Source: Alitta virens
Lineage: Eukaryota; Annelida; Polychaeta; Phyllodocida; Nereididae
Length of the DNA stretch: 64,000 nucleotides
Reading direction: 5' to 3'
Assembly (NCBI GenBank): GCA_932294295.1
Contig: OW028581.1
Location: 9,284,526-9,348,525, forward strand
The notes beneath the pieces are model-generated. The model saw only the letters and a list, made by a program, of their open reading frames with translations, did not search any database and had not been told where the DNA came from. Below, in pieces: positions 1 to 11,400 of the stretch; within the stretch, counting starts at the first letter, position 1; every line of letters starts with the position of its first letter. Made by a program: the position numbers and the translations under genes.

Positions 1-1689
1 GGTTCTTCCTTGTTTGGTGACTGGTGCAGTTTCAGCTTCTGTAAGTTCTGTCAGAACTGCCTCTTCCAGAAATAGCATCAGGTTCTCCTTTGACTAGCGA
101 TTCTGGTGCTCTGTAACTTCTATCACAACTGCTTCTTCCACCACTGACTTCAGTTCTTCTTTGATTGGTGATTCTAGTGCAGCTTGAGCTTCTGTGACTG
201 CTTCTGTCGCTATTGCTTGCTCCAGAAGTTTTTGATTCTTCCCACACTGGTGAATCTGGTGCAGCGTCAGCTTCTGTAACTTCTTCTGTATCAATTGCTT
301 CTTCCACAATAGCCTCAGGTTCTTTGAATGGCGATTTTGGTGCAATGTCAGCTTCTGTAGCTTCTTGTGTCACAACTGCTTCTTCCACTATAGCATCAGG
401 TTCTTCTTTGACTGGTGACTCTGGTGCAGTTTCTATTTCTGTATCATCTGTTGTCACAATTGCTTCTTCCATAACAGCCTCAGGTTATTCTTTGACTGGT
501 GACTCTGATGCCAGTTTCAGCTTCTGTAACATCTTCTGTCACAATTGCTTGCTTCAGAACAGCTTCAGGTTCTAGCTTGACTGGTGAATCTGGTGTAGCT
601 CGAGCTTCTGGATCTTCTTCTGTCACAACTGCTTCTTCCACAATAGCATCAGGTTCTTCTTTGACTGGTGACTCTGGTGCAGTTTCTTTTTCTGTATCAT
701 CTTTTGTCACAATTGCTTCTTCCACAACAGCCTCAGGTTCTTTGATTGGTGACTCTGGTGCAGTTTCAGCTACTGTAACTTCTTCTCTCCCAACAGCTTG
801 CTCCACAACAGACTCATGTTATTCTTTGACTAGCAATTCTGGTGCAGCTTCAGCTTCTGTAACTTCTTCTATCACAACTGCTTCTTCCACAACTGCCTTC
901 AGTTCTGCTTTGACTGGTGATTCTGGTGCTGTTTCAGCTGCAGCAATTTCTTCTGTCACAACTGCTTCTTCCACAATGGAACGAGGTTCATCTTTACTGG
1001 CCAATTCTGGTGCCTGTTTCATCTTCTGTAACATCTTCTGGCACTATTGCTTGCTTCAGAACAGCTTCAGGTTCTTCCTTGACTGGTGAATCTGGTGCAG
1101 CTCGAGCTTCTGTAACTTCTTCTGTCACAATGGCTTCCTCCACAACAGTCACAGGTTCTTCTTTGACTGGTGACTCTGGCGCAGTTTCAGCTTCTGTAGC
1201 TTCTTTTGTCACAACTGCTTCTTCTTAAACATCCTCAGGATCTTTTTTGACTGGTGATGCTGCTACAGATTCAGCTTCGGTACCTTCTTCTATCACAACG
1301 GCTTCTTCCACAACAGCCTCAGGTTCTTCTTTGACTGGTGATTGTGGTGCTAAATCAGCCTGTGCAATTACTTCTGTAACAATTGCTTCTTCCACAGTAG
1401 CCTCAGGTTCTTTGAATGGCGATTCTGGTGGTGTCAGCATCAGTGGCTTCTTGTGTCACAACTGCTTCTTCCACAATGGCATCAGGTTCTTCTTTGACTG
1501 GTGACTCTGCTGCAGTTTCTCTTTCTGTATCTTCTTCTGTCACAATTGCTTCTTCCACAACAGCCTCAGGTTATTCTTTGACTGGTGACTCTGGTGCAGT
1601 TTCAGCTCCTGTCAGTTTTGTCACAACTGCCTCTTCCAGAAATATCATCAGGTTCTCCTTTGACTAGCGATTCTGGTGCTCTGTAACTT
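1..1689 (-). repeat. Tandem array of ~84-bp units (acidic SPVK-type repeats on the minus strand)
   Basis: About 20 diverged copies of an 81-87-bp unit run from the window edge to 1689. Read on the minus strand each unit encodes about 28 residues rich in Glu, Val, Ala and Pro, with a recurring SPVK followed by KEEPEA and a stretch like VVTEEVTEAETAP. SPVK is a proline-directed kinase consensus of the type seen in neurofilament tails. Between copies the minus-strand reading changes mostly conservatively (E/D, V/I), which favours that strand as the coding one. The frame is broken several times (open stretches about 32-472, 480-806, 819-1034, 994-1212 and 1225-1440), so this is either a decayed or assembly-damaged exon of a repetitive acidic protein, or a non-coding satellite. 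The plus strand is also open in places as a Ser/Thr-rich, mucin-like repeat. A rare variant block at 36-119 recurs at 1605-1689, giving a higher-order period of about 1570 bp. Confidence 0.75.
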
Positions 1690-1927
1690 TTTTTAAACCC
1701 ATCTAATACTCTGGAAAGGAAACGAGAATGCGGTCTCATGTGAGTGGCTTGAATAGGCCTTTATTGGCATACATAAATCAGAACACACATACAAGAGACA
1801 TTGCTCTTGTTGAAGCCCATTAGTGCGTAGCATTTCACAAGAGCTATAATATGTGGATATAGAAAAGGAAGTAAAAAAAAAGGGAGGGGGGGGGGGGTTA
1901 AATTAAAAATTTGCATATGATGTGTTA

Positions 1928-2907
1928 TTATTTGGGTGCAGTGAAGAGGGGGCGAGGACCTGATGCAAAAAGGGCTGCCAAAGATGCAGTCTGAGCGTCT
2001 GAAGGCCTAATGTATAATTTATAGGCTTCAGACTTCCAGCGCCCAAGGCGCTTAATGACAGGCTCTGGCAAGTGAAGAGCTGTGGCGTCAGTAGCGACAC
2101 CGGCCCGCAGAGAATGGGGGGTGATACTGTGAGTTGAAAGCCCTGCAGCCTGAAACATCTGCTTCATTCTAAATGATAATAATCAGTGGGTCAATGGTGC
2201 ACCATCATGGAATATGAATAATGGGGCCTCAGGAGATGCTTTCCTGGATCTAAGATATAACCTTAAAGAGCAGTAGGCACATACTTCCGTGCCAGAACAA
2301 CCCACTGTAACAGAAAAACCGGATATTGAAGTTTTTGAGGAAGGTACTCTAATTACCATGAAAGGTACTGATGAATGGTGAAAAGTAACTGTGGATGCCA
2401 ATAGCGGCATCAGTACTCTGATACACGCAGACATCCAAAATACGCGAGTAGCATAGCAGAAAATATCATGAGATTATCATAGTCATATGGGAGCAATAGC
2501 TGCAAATGATGAAGCATCTGGTATGAGACAGGGGAGGCCCTGACTGGCACTGGACCTGCACGCTCTACTGATTTGAGCGCCCACTTGAAACAAGTGGTGT
2601 AAATATCCTTATGAGGAATGTCCGCTGCGACCAGCCAAGCTCTAACCCCGGAGAGATATACCCTAATAGATGCCAGGGAAAGATTATTTAACGACAAATA
2701 AGCTATAAACCTGAGAGCCGTAAGCTCATAGAACTCCAAAGGATCTAGCATATAAAGACTGGAAAAATGGAGATACCGGTTGACTGCAGCAGAATAGGAG
2801 CGGCGAGAGTTAAAGGCCAGCCCGGCACCAACCAAACCAGCTACCCGTAAGTCAAGATCTGAAAATGATATGGATAATTCAGACAAGCTGATCATAATAA
2901 ATGCCAT
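1928..2907 (-). pseudogene. Ngaro tyrosine recombinase, frameshifted
   Basis: This is the integrase-equivalent of the element. The open stretch 2907-2410 holds the N-terminal SAM-like region and the first catalytic Arg in GCLRVSE. After a frameshift near 2420 the reading continues (2434-2183), then past a stop near 2181 into 2167-1928. That last part carries the second catalytic box HSLRAG (His and Arg) and the nucleophile region LGRWKSEAYKLYIRP with its Tyr. All members of the R-H-R-Y tetrad are therefore still recognisable, but one frameshift and one stop break the gene. In intact relatives this enzyme inserts the circular cDNA without duplicating the target. Confidence 0.85.
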
Positions 2908-2929
2908 TGGATGGCCATATACGGGCCGG

Positions 2930-4440
2930 GATGCAATGTCCCATACGCCTAAGAACTCCTTGATTTTTCCTCTACTGAGGAGATTGGCATTGACATTGTC
3001 AAGAGTAGCAATGTAAACAACAATAATGTCTATTCTATGATGCTTAACAATCAGAGCCTTTTGTCTTACCAGCTCAATGTCTTCAGGGACTATTTATTCA
3101 ATATATAACACGCATCTGAATTGTCGACATGAAAAATCACTTTTGAATCAGCCCAATCTGCAGCCCAAGTGGCCAATGCCTTCACTGCCGCGTGCAGCTC
3201 TCGCCAATTGATGGATTGGTGGCCTAACGGGGCCTGTGCACCTACGTACTGAATCGCAAACCAGCTATTGCCACACACCGCGCCATAACCAAAATCACTG
3301 GCATCCGTATAGACATGCAATACTTTACCCATCGACCAGTCAGTCTTGAACATATGCAGGCCGTTATGACTATCAATGCAGTTGTACCACCACTCAATGT
3401 CAGCTATGGCTTCTCCCGACAAGCGAACTTTGTGGTGCAGCAACTTCGGTCCCTTGGCTAAGCCTATAAGTCGCCCAAGAAAAGCCCTACCAGAGTGCAC
3501 AACTCGTGCGGAAAAGGCTAGCTTACCTACCAAACTAAGCAAACCTCTCTTTGTGCCCACTCGCTTGGAGCGCCAACTCGCGAGTACACCCTTAATCTCA
3601 GCTACCCTGTCTTCAGAAATACGAAGCTCAAACTGCTCACCGTCAACAATAATCCCTAGGTATTCAACTACCCTGGATGGACAAGTTACCTTGGTTGACT
3701 GCACTTTAAAACCGGATTTACCACACACTTCGAGCATCTTGTCCAGATTAGCTCTGCACTCGCTCTCAGACTTAGCTATAACTAGAAAATCGTCAACATA
3801 ATGAACAAGATTATCTGTGACCCCTTCATACATCATGAACGCATGGAGTGCTTCTGCAAACCTGTCAAAAAGTGCCGGTGCAAATCGAAGTCTGATATTC
3901 AAAACCTTGGAAAAATAAAAATAAGGGGACTCTGCGGTTGAAGCCCACTGAAATCCTAATAAGTGCCAATCATCAGGATGCACACCTATGTGCTTATACG
4001 CATCCTTCAAGTCCAACTTGGACATATAAGGTGCCTGGTATTTAATGCCGCAATCAACAGCATCATCAACAGTGGAATACTGCAATGAAAAATCATCAGG
4101 ATCTATATCATCATTAACTGAGCATGACGGAGGATACGACAAATCATGGATCAGCCTAATCTTTGACTTATCCTGCTTCATGAATTCCCCCAATGGTGAA
4201 ACCACATAATAATCAAAGTCAGGTATGTCAAAAGGACCATACAATCAACCCACGGCAAGGTTACTGCCTCATGAAATTCAAAGGCTGAAGGCAACAGAAG
4301 GTAACAGAAGCTGCAGCTTTCCCAATCTTAACCCCGTTACATAATTGGTCAAGCAGGTGCTGAGCTTTTTCTACATTATAAACTAGGGGTAAGTGTTCAC
4401 TCCAATATGGTTCACTCAGGAACATTATTGGGCCTCTGCT
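2930..4440 (-). pseudogene. Ngaro reverse transcriptase / RNase H, frameshifted
   Basis: The main open stretch (4244-3090, 384 aa) contains the RT fingers and palm: KIRLIHDLSYP, SVNDDI, the LDLKDAYK aspartate, HLLGFQW and the catalytic box VHYVDDFLVIA. The thumb follows, then an RNase H-like segment with VLHVYTDASDFGYG and FHVDNSDACY. After a frameshift at about 3090 the RNase H tail can be followed to about 2930, where LLSRG and the linker to the recombinase lie. An upstream piece in another frame (about 4440-4261, around EPYWSEHLPLVYNVEKAQ) looks like the RT N-terminal extension. RT copies element RNA into DNA and RNase H removes the RNA strand. Family assignment rests on the RT motifs and on linkage to a tyrosine recombinase. 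Confidence 0.85.
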
Positions 4441-5215
4441 TAGACTTGTGGCATTGGGTACAGAGCTTGAAGCCTTCATGACCACACCCGATGCAGACAT
4501 GCTTCCTACTGCACTAAGCGCCATATCTACACCTGTCATCTTGGAATCTATAGCAGACCTCATTCTGCGACTGACCTTGGGGCTGAACTTGACCTGATTT
4601 CTTGAACTTGGACAGGTCATTGGCCTGCCCAGGGCCACAAAAGGAACAATCTAGGGTCACGTGATCAATGGCGGAACATTTATTACACCTGCCGGTGCTA
4701 CGCAATGCTGTGGAATCAAAAGTCAAAACATATAGCTCTTGGTTTAGCCTAGAAAATCTAAGGGCACTACGCAGACCGAGCGCTTGGCGATGGTGGGTAT
4801 CATATGTAAGGACAAATGGTAATTTAAATTTGTGAAACATAGTAAAAATAAAGGAGCGATAATTCACCATTTCAATAAATACTTCAAAACCAAAATGGCC
4901 ACACAAGAGGAGCTCATAAGTTCCCCAGGCTTCCAGCCACTTAAAGGAATTAGAAATGGCTTTTTTACTCCTTTGATACTTAAAATTGACTACGCCATTG
5001 ATATCAACAAGGCTATGAAGTTTGTCATTGTCAGCTACAGCACTGCTAATTAATTCGACAAGCTCAACATACTCACCACTAATAGCAGTTTCTCTGGTAC
5101 GATTGGTGACGTGCTCTGTCCCCGGAATGGCGACGAGCTCCATGGTGTGTCCGTGGGCACCTGGCCAAGCGGCTCTACGATTAATCATGGACTTATCGAC
5201 ACTGAAGTCTTGCAT
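4415..5215 (-). pseudogene. Ngaro gag-like protein, C-terminal part with zinc fingers
   Basis: The open stretch 5215-4514 (233 aa) is a capsid-like protein ending in zinc-binding motifs. A CX2CX4HX4C knuckle reads CNKCSAIDHVTLDC near residue 178. It is followed by a CCCH-type finger, CYRFQDDRCRYGA then CSRKH, interrupted by one TAG codon at about 4514-4516. Past that stop the frame continues with VCIGCGHEGFKLCTQCHK to about 4415. Upstream of the first Met the frame is also partly open (GDSWNESHPHEERS), so the true protein extended further 5', into the region now split by a SINE. Gag proteins of this kind package element RNA. The fold itself was not recognised beyond the zinc motifs. Confidence 0.65.
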
Positions 5216-5404
5216 CTCGTACGTCCTCTGATCGATTGGAGGCGGGACAGCAGATCGTTCCTCGTGCGGATGACTTTCATTCCAGGAATCTCCTCAGCCC
5301 CGGATATGATGCCTCATCATCTCATGGAGTGATCTATCTGGCTGGGCGGGCTGATGCTCTAAGTTGCTCTAAGTTGACCTCACGTGCTGAACACTGCGCT
5401 TCTC

Positions 5405-5590
5405 GGTGGTGGGTGGGATTAGGGCTTTACGTCCTGTGTTTCTGCACCAGTTGGGCTAATTAGGACAGGCAGGGACCATGGCAATGAGACGAAGGATGAA
5501 ACAGCCATCCAACTTAGGCTCGACCGGGAATCGAACCCTGGACCCAGCGGTTGGAAGCCCAGAGTGCTACCTCTGAGCTAGGCCCCCGCC
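5405..5590 (-). mobile_element. tRNA-derived SINE, family 1 (copy 1)
   Basis: On the minus strand the element starts with a tRNA-like head. It has an A-box-like GGCCTAGCTCAGAGGTAGC and a B box GGGTTCGATTCCCGG, the internal RNA polymerase III promoter. A short body follows (TTGGATGGCTGTTTCATCC), then a conserved ~60-nt 3' tail ending near AAAGCCCTAATC and a short CCAC-type repeat. A nearly identical copy lies at 22202-22389 and a tail-only copy at 16473-16547. This copy is inserted in the gag region of the Ngaro-like element, so it is younger than that element. The head looks like a tRNA gene, but the repeated body and tail show it is a SINE. Confidence 0.85.
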
Positions 5591-5591
5591 C

Positions 5592-6400
5592 TAGACTCGG
5601 CATCGAACCCAGCGAAGCGAACGCCCCGCTCACGCTCAAGCCACGCTTGACCACGTGCATCATTCTCTGGTATTCTGGCCCGGGAGGGCGAGGACTCTAT
5701 CCTTTCAACATAATAACGACCTCTCACCTTCTCTCTCTCTGGCACAGGACTGAGCTCTCTAGCTCTTTCTTGCCTGTAATGTGGCACTCTATTAAAGCTT
5801 ACGGGCTCACGTTTCTGCATCATTTCTCTCAGATCTCTTGCCTCTCTCATCTCTCTTATCTCCCTCATTTCCCATCAAGTCTCTCATATCGCTCCTCTCT
5901 CTCTCATCTCTCTCATGTATGTACATGGGATTTTCCAACTCCCCACTCATACTTCTCACATAATTTTCACAGGATGTTCTCGCTTGTCTCAAACAACGCC
6001 GTGGTCCTTAATATACAACGTATCAGCCTCTCTTTCTCGCACCTGATCTCTCTCATAACTGTATAATGAGTATGGTGGCCTCACGAATCTGGCAGAGCCT
6101 TCCTCGCCACCTAGGGCATCGCCTGCTACAGACAAACCTACCATTTCTTCGCCAGTTAAAGCTGAAAACTCAGTTTTGCGACTCTTAGGCTGGGCAGGGC
6201 TAGCCAAGTATTTGCTCTCGCAACTCCTCTTATCGTTCTCATCCAGCATCCCACCATTGCTCTCATCCGAGCCCACCATCTCGTCAATTGTGACATTCTG
6301 TTTACCGGACTCTTGGTTGGCTGAATCAGCATCTTCTTGCAGGGCATTAGCTCTACTAGCTTCTTCTTCAAGCGAGTCTTGGACATCATGAATAATTTGT
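5592..6400 (-). pseudogene. Ngaro gag N-terminal / leader remnants
   Basis: This minus-strand segment lies between the element's 5' end and the SINE. One frame is open from about 6400 to 5989 as a strongly acidic segment (HDVQDSLEEEASRANALQ, then VTIDEMVGSDESNGG). After stops it continues as Arg/Glu-rich repeats of the type MREIREMREARDLREM and PVPEREKVRGRYYVER down to the SINE. The composition (acidic N terminus, then RE-rich) and the position suggest the N-terminal half of gag. There is no recognisable fold and the assignment is inference from position. Confidence 0.4.
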
Positions 6401-6760
6401 TGAGAAATGTCAATAACTCATTTCAACTGCGCACTTGTAGAGCTTATTCGGTGGTGTGAAGAACAGCCAGCTTTGCTGAATAGAAGAAACGGAAGACTCA
6501 GACGGCTTAAGGAAGCTGTTAGAGCGTCAGGTCCTCGAGCACTCAGTGCGTTGGTGCGTGGTGCTGTGAAAAACGATGGGATGAGCTGGACGAAACGAAG
6601 GAATGAAAGCGAATGACCACTTAGCCCTTGTCCCTTGGTTTTGTAGGGCTTGAGAAGGGATTAAAATGATATGGTAATGATTGGCCAATATGCGCAGTGC
6701 GGGGCCCGGAAACATGGGGAGCATTAATGCTTAACTTATTTTATATTTATAAAATATATT
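6401..6760. other. Terminal region of the Ngaro-like element, no gene seen
   Basis: This is the upstream (5') end of the element up to its junction with the array at 6760/6761. It is more GC-rich than the surroundings between about 6500 and 6720. No ORF is supported and no copy of this segment was found at the opposite end (1690-1927), which contains only a poly-A stretch and a run of G. Confidence 0.4.
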
Positions 6761-7330
6761 TATCACAACTGCTTCTTCCACCACTGACTTCAGTTTTTCT
6801 TTGACTGGTGATTCTGGTGCAGCTTGAGCTTCTGTAACTGCTTCTATCACTATTGCTTGCTCCAGAACAGTTTTTGGTTCTTTCTAGACTGGTAAATCTG
6901 GTGCAGTGTCAGCTTCTGTAACTTCTTCTGTAACATTTGCTTCTTCCACAATAGCCTCAGGTTCTTTGAATGGCGATTCTTGCGCAGTGTCAGCTTCTGT
7001 AGCTTCTTGTGTCACAACTGCTTCTTCCACAATAGCATCAGGTTCATCTTTGACTGGTGACTCTGGTGCAGTTTCTATTTCTGTATCATCTTTTGTCACA
7101 ATTGCTTCTTCCACAACAGCCTCAGGTTCTTCTTTGATTGGTGTCTCTGGTGCAGTTTCAGCTTCTGTAACTTCTTCTGTCGCGAACAGCTGCTTTTGCA
7201 CAATCGCATCAGGTTCGTCTTTGATTCATGATTCTGGGGCAGTTTCAGCTTCTGTAAAATCTTCTGTCACAATTGCTTGCTTCAGAACAGCTTCAGGTTC
7301 TTGCTTGACTGGTGAATCTGGTGTGTGTGT
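6761..7330 (-). repeat. Continuation of the ~84-bp array beyond the Ngaro insertion
   Basis: About seven further units resume exactly where the array was interrupted: 6761 matches position 121 of the first block. Local variants, such as the short unit with KEPEA and the CCACTGACTTCAG block, follow the same order as at 121-540, confirming the ~1570-bp higher-order repeat. The minus-strand open stretch is about 7201-6884. The array ends at the GT-rich tail of the LINE at about 7322 and does not resume beyond that LINE at 14877. Confidence 0.75.
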
Positions 7331-8342
7331 GTGTGTGTGAGTTATTGTTTAACGCCTCATCAGCACCTGAGTGGGCTATGTAGAGGCTCTCTAGGTTAAG
7401 ATTGATTAACTATATTTGGTAGTAGAAACCAGAAGTATATAAAAAATTTATAATTGTCTGGGTTGGATATCTGGTAAAGAGATGTTGTAAGGTATTAGCT
7501 TGAAACAAAGGTCTTCTAAAGCGTTGTAAGTGGCTGCAATCTAATAAAATATGTTTGATTGTTAGGGGGCACCGACAACTCTGGCATACCGGTGCCGGTT
7601 CATTGACTAAAAGATGTAAATGTGTAAGTCTTGAATGTCCTATGAGGCATCTGTGATATATTCCTTGATCTTTGCGAGTATTGAAACTACTAGGTATTTT
7701 ATTTTGAATGCAAGGTAAGATTGAATGCAACTTGTTGTTATTACATTCATTCCATTGTCTTTGCCAGCCAGACATGATAAAAGATTTTATAGTCATTTTA
7801 AAATCAGTGTATGGAATGGTAAAATCAGTTATCTCTTTTGTAAGAGCCCTTTTTGCTGCCAGGTCTGCTTTTTCATTCCCTTCAATGCCAGCGTGTCCAG
7901 GAATCCAGCAGAATACTATGTCTTTGTATTCGTGAAGATAGAAATACTTAATCAGAACATCTAAGATCCCAGGGTTATCAAGTTGTTTATTTTGGATTGC
8001 TTGAAGAGCAGATTTTGAATCAGAACAGATAACATAACGATCTGATTCTGAGTCCTCGATGTTCTTTAAGGCAAGGTAAATAGCTGTTAATTCTGCAGTG
8101 TATATTGAGCAGTGGTCTGGAAGACGACATTCAGCTATAACGGTTTTATAAGAAGTGACTGCACAGCCTACTCGTCTTTCCATTTTTGAGCCATCTGTGT
8201 ATAGAAATTTGTACAATTCGTATTTAAACCTTATACTATAAAATAGGTTTTGATAGTCTACCGGATTGGTTTCGCTTTTCTTAAGCTCTGCCAAATCCAG
8301 TATAACTTTCGGGACTGGGAGAATCCATGGCGGAATGGGTGG
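7322..8342 (-). mobile_element. RNase H-bearing LINE (I/Nimb-like), 3' part of the older copy
   Basis: This is the 3' end of a LINE on the minus strand. It includes the C-terminal 294 aa of ORF2 (8294-7410) with the RNase H domain (FLYTDGSKMERRVGC, CSDSKSALQ, WIPGHAGIEGNEKADLA) and the terminal Cys/His motif CQSCRCPLTIKHILLDCSH. The 3' UTR and an AC-repeat tail follow. The copy is cut at 8342 by insertion of the full-length element. Its other part lies at 13756-14876: the last bases here (GCGGAATGGGTGG, 8330-8342) are repeated at 13756-13768 as the target-site duplication. The ORF piece is still open, so this copy is also recent. Confidence 0.9.
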
Positions 8343-8426
8343 TGTGTGTGTGTGTGAGTTATTGTTTAACGCCTCATCAGCACCTGAGTGGGCTATGTAG
8401 AGGCTCTCTAGGTTAAGATTGATTAA

Positions 8427-11400
8427 CTATATTTGGTAGTAAAAACCAGAAGCATATAAAAAATCTATAATTGTCTGGGTTGGATATCTGGTATAGAGAT
8501 GTTGTAAGGTATTAGCTTGAAACAAAGGTCTTCTAAAGCGTTGTAAGTGGCTGCAATCTAATAAAATATGTTTGATTGTTAGGGGGCACCGACAACTCTG
8601 GCATACCGGTGCCGGTTCATTGACTAAAAGGTGTAAATGTGTAAGTCTTGAATGTCCTATGAGGCATCTGTGATATATTCCTTGATCTTTGCGAGTATTG
8701 AACCTACTAGGTATTTTATTTTGAATGCAAGGTAAGATTGAATGCAACTTGTTGTTATTACATTCATTCCATTGTCTTTGCCAGCAAGACATGATAAAAG
8801 ATTTTATAGTCATTTTAAAATCAGTGTATGGAATGGTAAAATCAGTTATCTCTTTTGTAAGAGCCCTTTTTGCTGCCAGGTCTGCTTTTTCATTCCCTTC
8901 AATGCCAGCGTGTCCAGGAATCCAGCAGAATACTATGTCTTTGTATTCGTGAAGATAGAAATACTTAATCAGAACATCTAAGATCCCAGGGTTATCAAGT
9001 TGTTTATTTTGGATTGCTTGAAGAGCAGATTTTGAATCAGAACAGATAACATAACGATCTGATTCTGAGTCCTCGATGTTCTTTAAGGCAAGGTAAATAG
9101 CTGTTAATTCTGCAGTGTATATTGAGCAGTGGTCTGGAAGACGACATTCAGCTATAACGGTTTTATAAGAAGTGACTGCACAGCCTACTCGTCTTTCCAT
9201 TTTTGAGCCATCTGTGTATAGAAATTTGTACGATTCGTATTTAAACCTTATACTATAAAATAGGTTTTGATAGTCTACCGGATTGGTTTCGCTTTTCTTA
9301 AGCTCTGCCAAATCCAGGATAACTTTCGGGACTGGGAGAATCCATGGCGGAATGGGTGGTACTTCCGTCTCGGCAATGATTGTAGTATCAATTTTTGCAG
9401 CCTCAAGATAGAATTTCATGCGTAATCCCAGTGGTCGAATGGCGTTTGAACGAGATTCATAATGATGCATGTATTTTGGATGAAATATTACATCATATGT
9501 TGGATTTGTTGGAGTTGAAGCTACTTTTAGTATGTATTGCATGGATAACTTGATACGACGAAGGGAAAGTGGAGGTTCCCCTGCCAGTACATATAAGCTC
9601 TCTACAGGAGATGTACGAAAAGCTCTTAAGCTTAGTCGCAACCCTTGATGATGTACAGAATTCAGGCATTTTAGATAAGATGGTCTGGCGGAGCCATATA
9701 CCACAGAACCATAATCAAGTCGAGAACGAGTAATTGCTCGATAGAGACGAAGGAGGACCGTTGTGTCCCCACCCCAATTATATTTGCTCACTACTTTAAG
9801 GAGGTTCATTGATTTCAGGCACTTGGCTTTCAGTGCTTTGATATGCGGAATGAAAGACAATTTGGAGTCAAAGAGTACACCCAAAAATTTTGTTTCATTC
9901 ACCACTTTTATTTGACAGTTGTCAATTATTAGTGATGGATCTGGATGGTTTGATCGTAAATAATAGAAAGGCAGACAAACTGTCTTCTGTTTAGAGAACT
10001 TGAAGCCATTTTCGAGTGACCATTTGTGAATCCTATTCAAATTTAATTGCAGTTGTCGTTCTATGGTTGGCATATATCTGGAACGATATGCAATGAGGAA
10101 ATCGTCAACATATAGGGACGACATGAGATTTTCTGAGATGGAATTTACTATACTGTTGATTTTGACGTTAAAGAGGGTGGGCGAGAGAATACTACCCTGA
10201 GGGACTCCATTCTCCTGAGAGTAGGGGCTTGACATCGTTGATCCCACTCGGACCTTAAAGAAGCGATCCTGTAGGAAGGATCCGATGAAAACTGGAAGGC
10301 GACCTCGAAGCCCTAAGTCGTGGAGATCTTTCATTATTCCATATTTCCATGTAGTGTCATAAGCTTTTTCTAGGTCAAAGAATATGGCTACTACGTGTTC
10401 TCTGTTAATGAAAGCATCTCTAACATAAGTTTCCAGTCTGACTAAATGATCTAATGTGCTCCTGTGATGGCGAAATCCAGATTGGAACTCTGTAATAAGC
10501 TGGTTCGACTCCAGGAACCAAACCAGTCTATCAGTAACAATTCGCTCCATTGTCTTACATAGACAACTGGTTAAGGCTATTGGTCGATAATTCATAGGAT
10601 CACTATGATCCTTCCCCGGCTTGGGAATTGGGATGACCGTGGCTTGTTTCCACAGGGATGGAAGACATCCCTTCTCCCAAATTTGATTAAAGATATACAG
10701 TAATGTTTTTAAAGAGGATTGAGGTAGGTGTTTTAAGATTTGATAATGTATATTATCAGGGCCTGTTGCAGAGTCAGTCGCTTTTAAGATGGCCTTCTGA
10801 AGTTCTTCTAAGGTGATGTAGGAGTTATAATCTTCGCTGTTATCAGACTGTATATTTAGGGTTAATCTCTCAGCTTGAGCCTTATAACATTGAAATTCTC
10901 TCGTATAGTTCTCCGATGAGGAGTTGTATGCAAACTGTTCTCCTAACCCGTTTGATATTTGTTCTGGTGAGGAGAGATGTTCTCCATTCACTTCTAGAAT
11001 GCTTACATGCGAAGCTAGGTTCTTTCCTGCAATCTTCTTAATCATTTTCCAGACTTTATTGCTAGGAGTTCTTTCAGTGAGTCTGGAGACATAGTCTCTC
11101 CAACAACTACGTTTTTTTTGCCTGACAATTCTACGCGCTTTGGCTTTCAGGCACTTAAAATTATTCAGATTGTTGATGGTCGGCTGTGATTTAAAAATTC
11201 TGAGGGCTTTCTTACGGTTTTTAATAGCTTCTCTTACTTCGTCGTCAAACCAGGGTCTTGCACTTCGTTTAGAATTATTTTTTGTCATCGGTATTGTTTT
11301 ATTGGCTATATCAGTAATATCATCAGTAAAATCTTCAACGAGATTATTACAATTCCTATAATGAGACATAGTAATTGTTTCTAAGCAGTGCTTTTCGAAG

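Larger units (their letters stand above)
1690..6760 (-). mobile_element. Ngaro-like tyrosine-recombinase retrotransposon, degenerate
   Basis: The order on the minus strand is gag remnants (about 6400-4415), reverse transcriptase/RNase H (about 4440-2930) and tyrosine recombinase (2907-1928). That order, and a recombinase of the HSLRAG ... LGRW ... LYIRP type, match Ngaro elements rather than classical DIRS. No methyltransferase domain was seen. The element interrupts the ~84-bp array. The sequence ending at 1689 and resuming at 6761 matches the uninterrupted array at 111-130 almost to the base, so both insertion borders can be read directly, and no target-site duplication is visible. That is expected for recombinase-mediated integration. 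Several frameshifts and stops show the copy is dead. The terminal repeats expected of Ngaro (split direct repeats) could not be recognised by eye. Confidence 0.85.

Noticed and set aside
213..1089. Ser/Thr-rich, mucin-like open frames on the plus strand of the ~84-bp array
   Set aside because: They are long (up to 196 codons), but between-repeat changes look conservative on the minus strand (E/D, V/I) and less so here. Kept only as an alternative reading.
5520..5590. tRNA gene on the minus strand
   Set aside because: A and B boxes are present, but the same head occurs with an identical body and tail at 22202-22389, so it is a SINE head.
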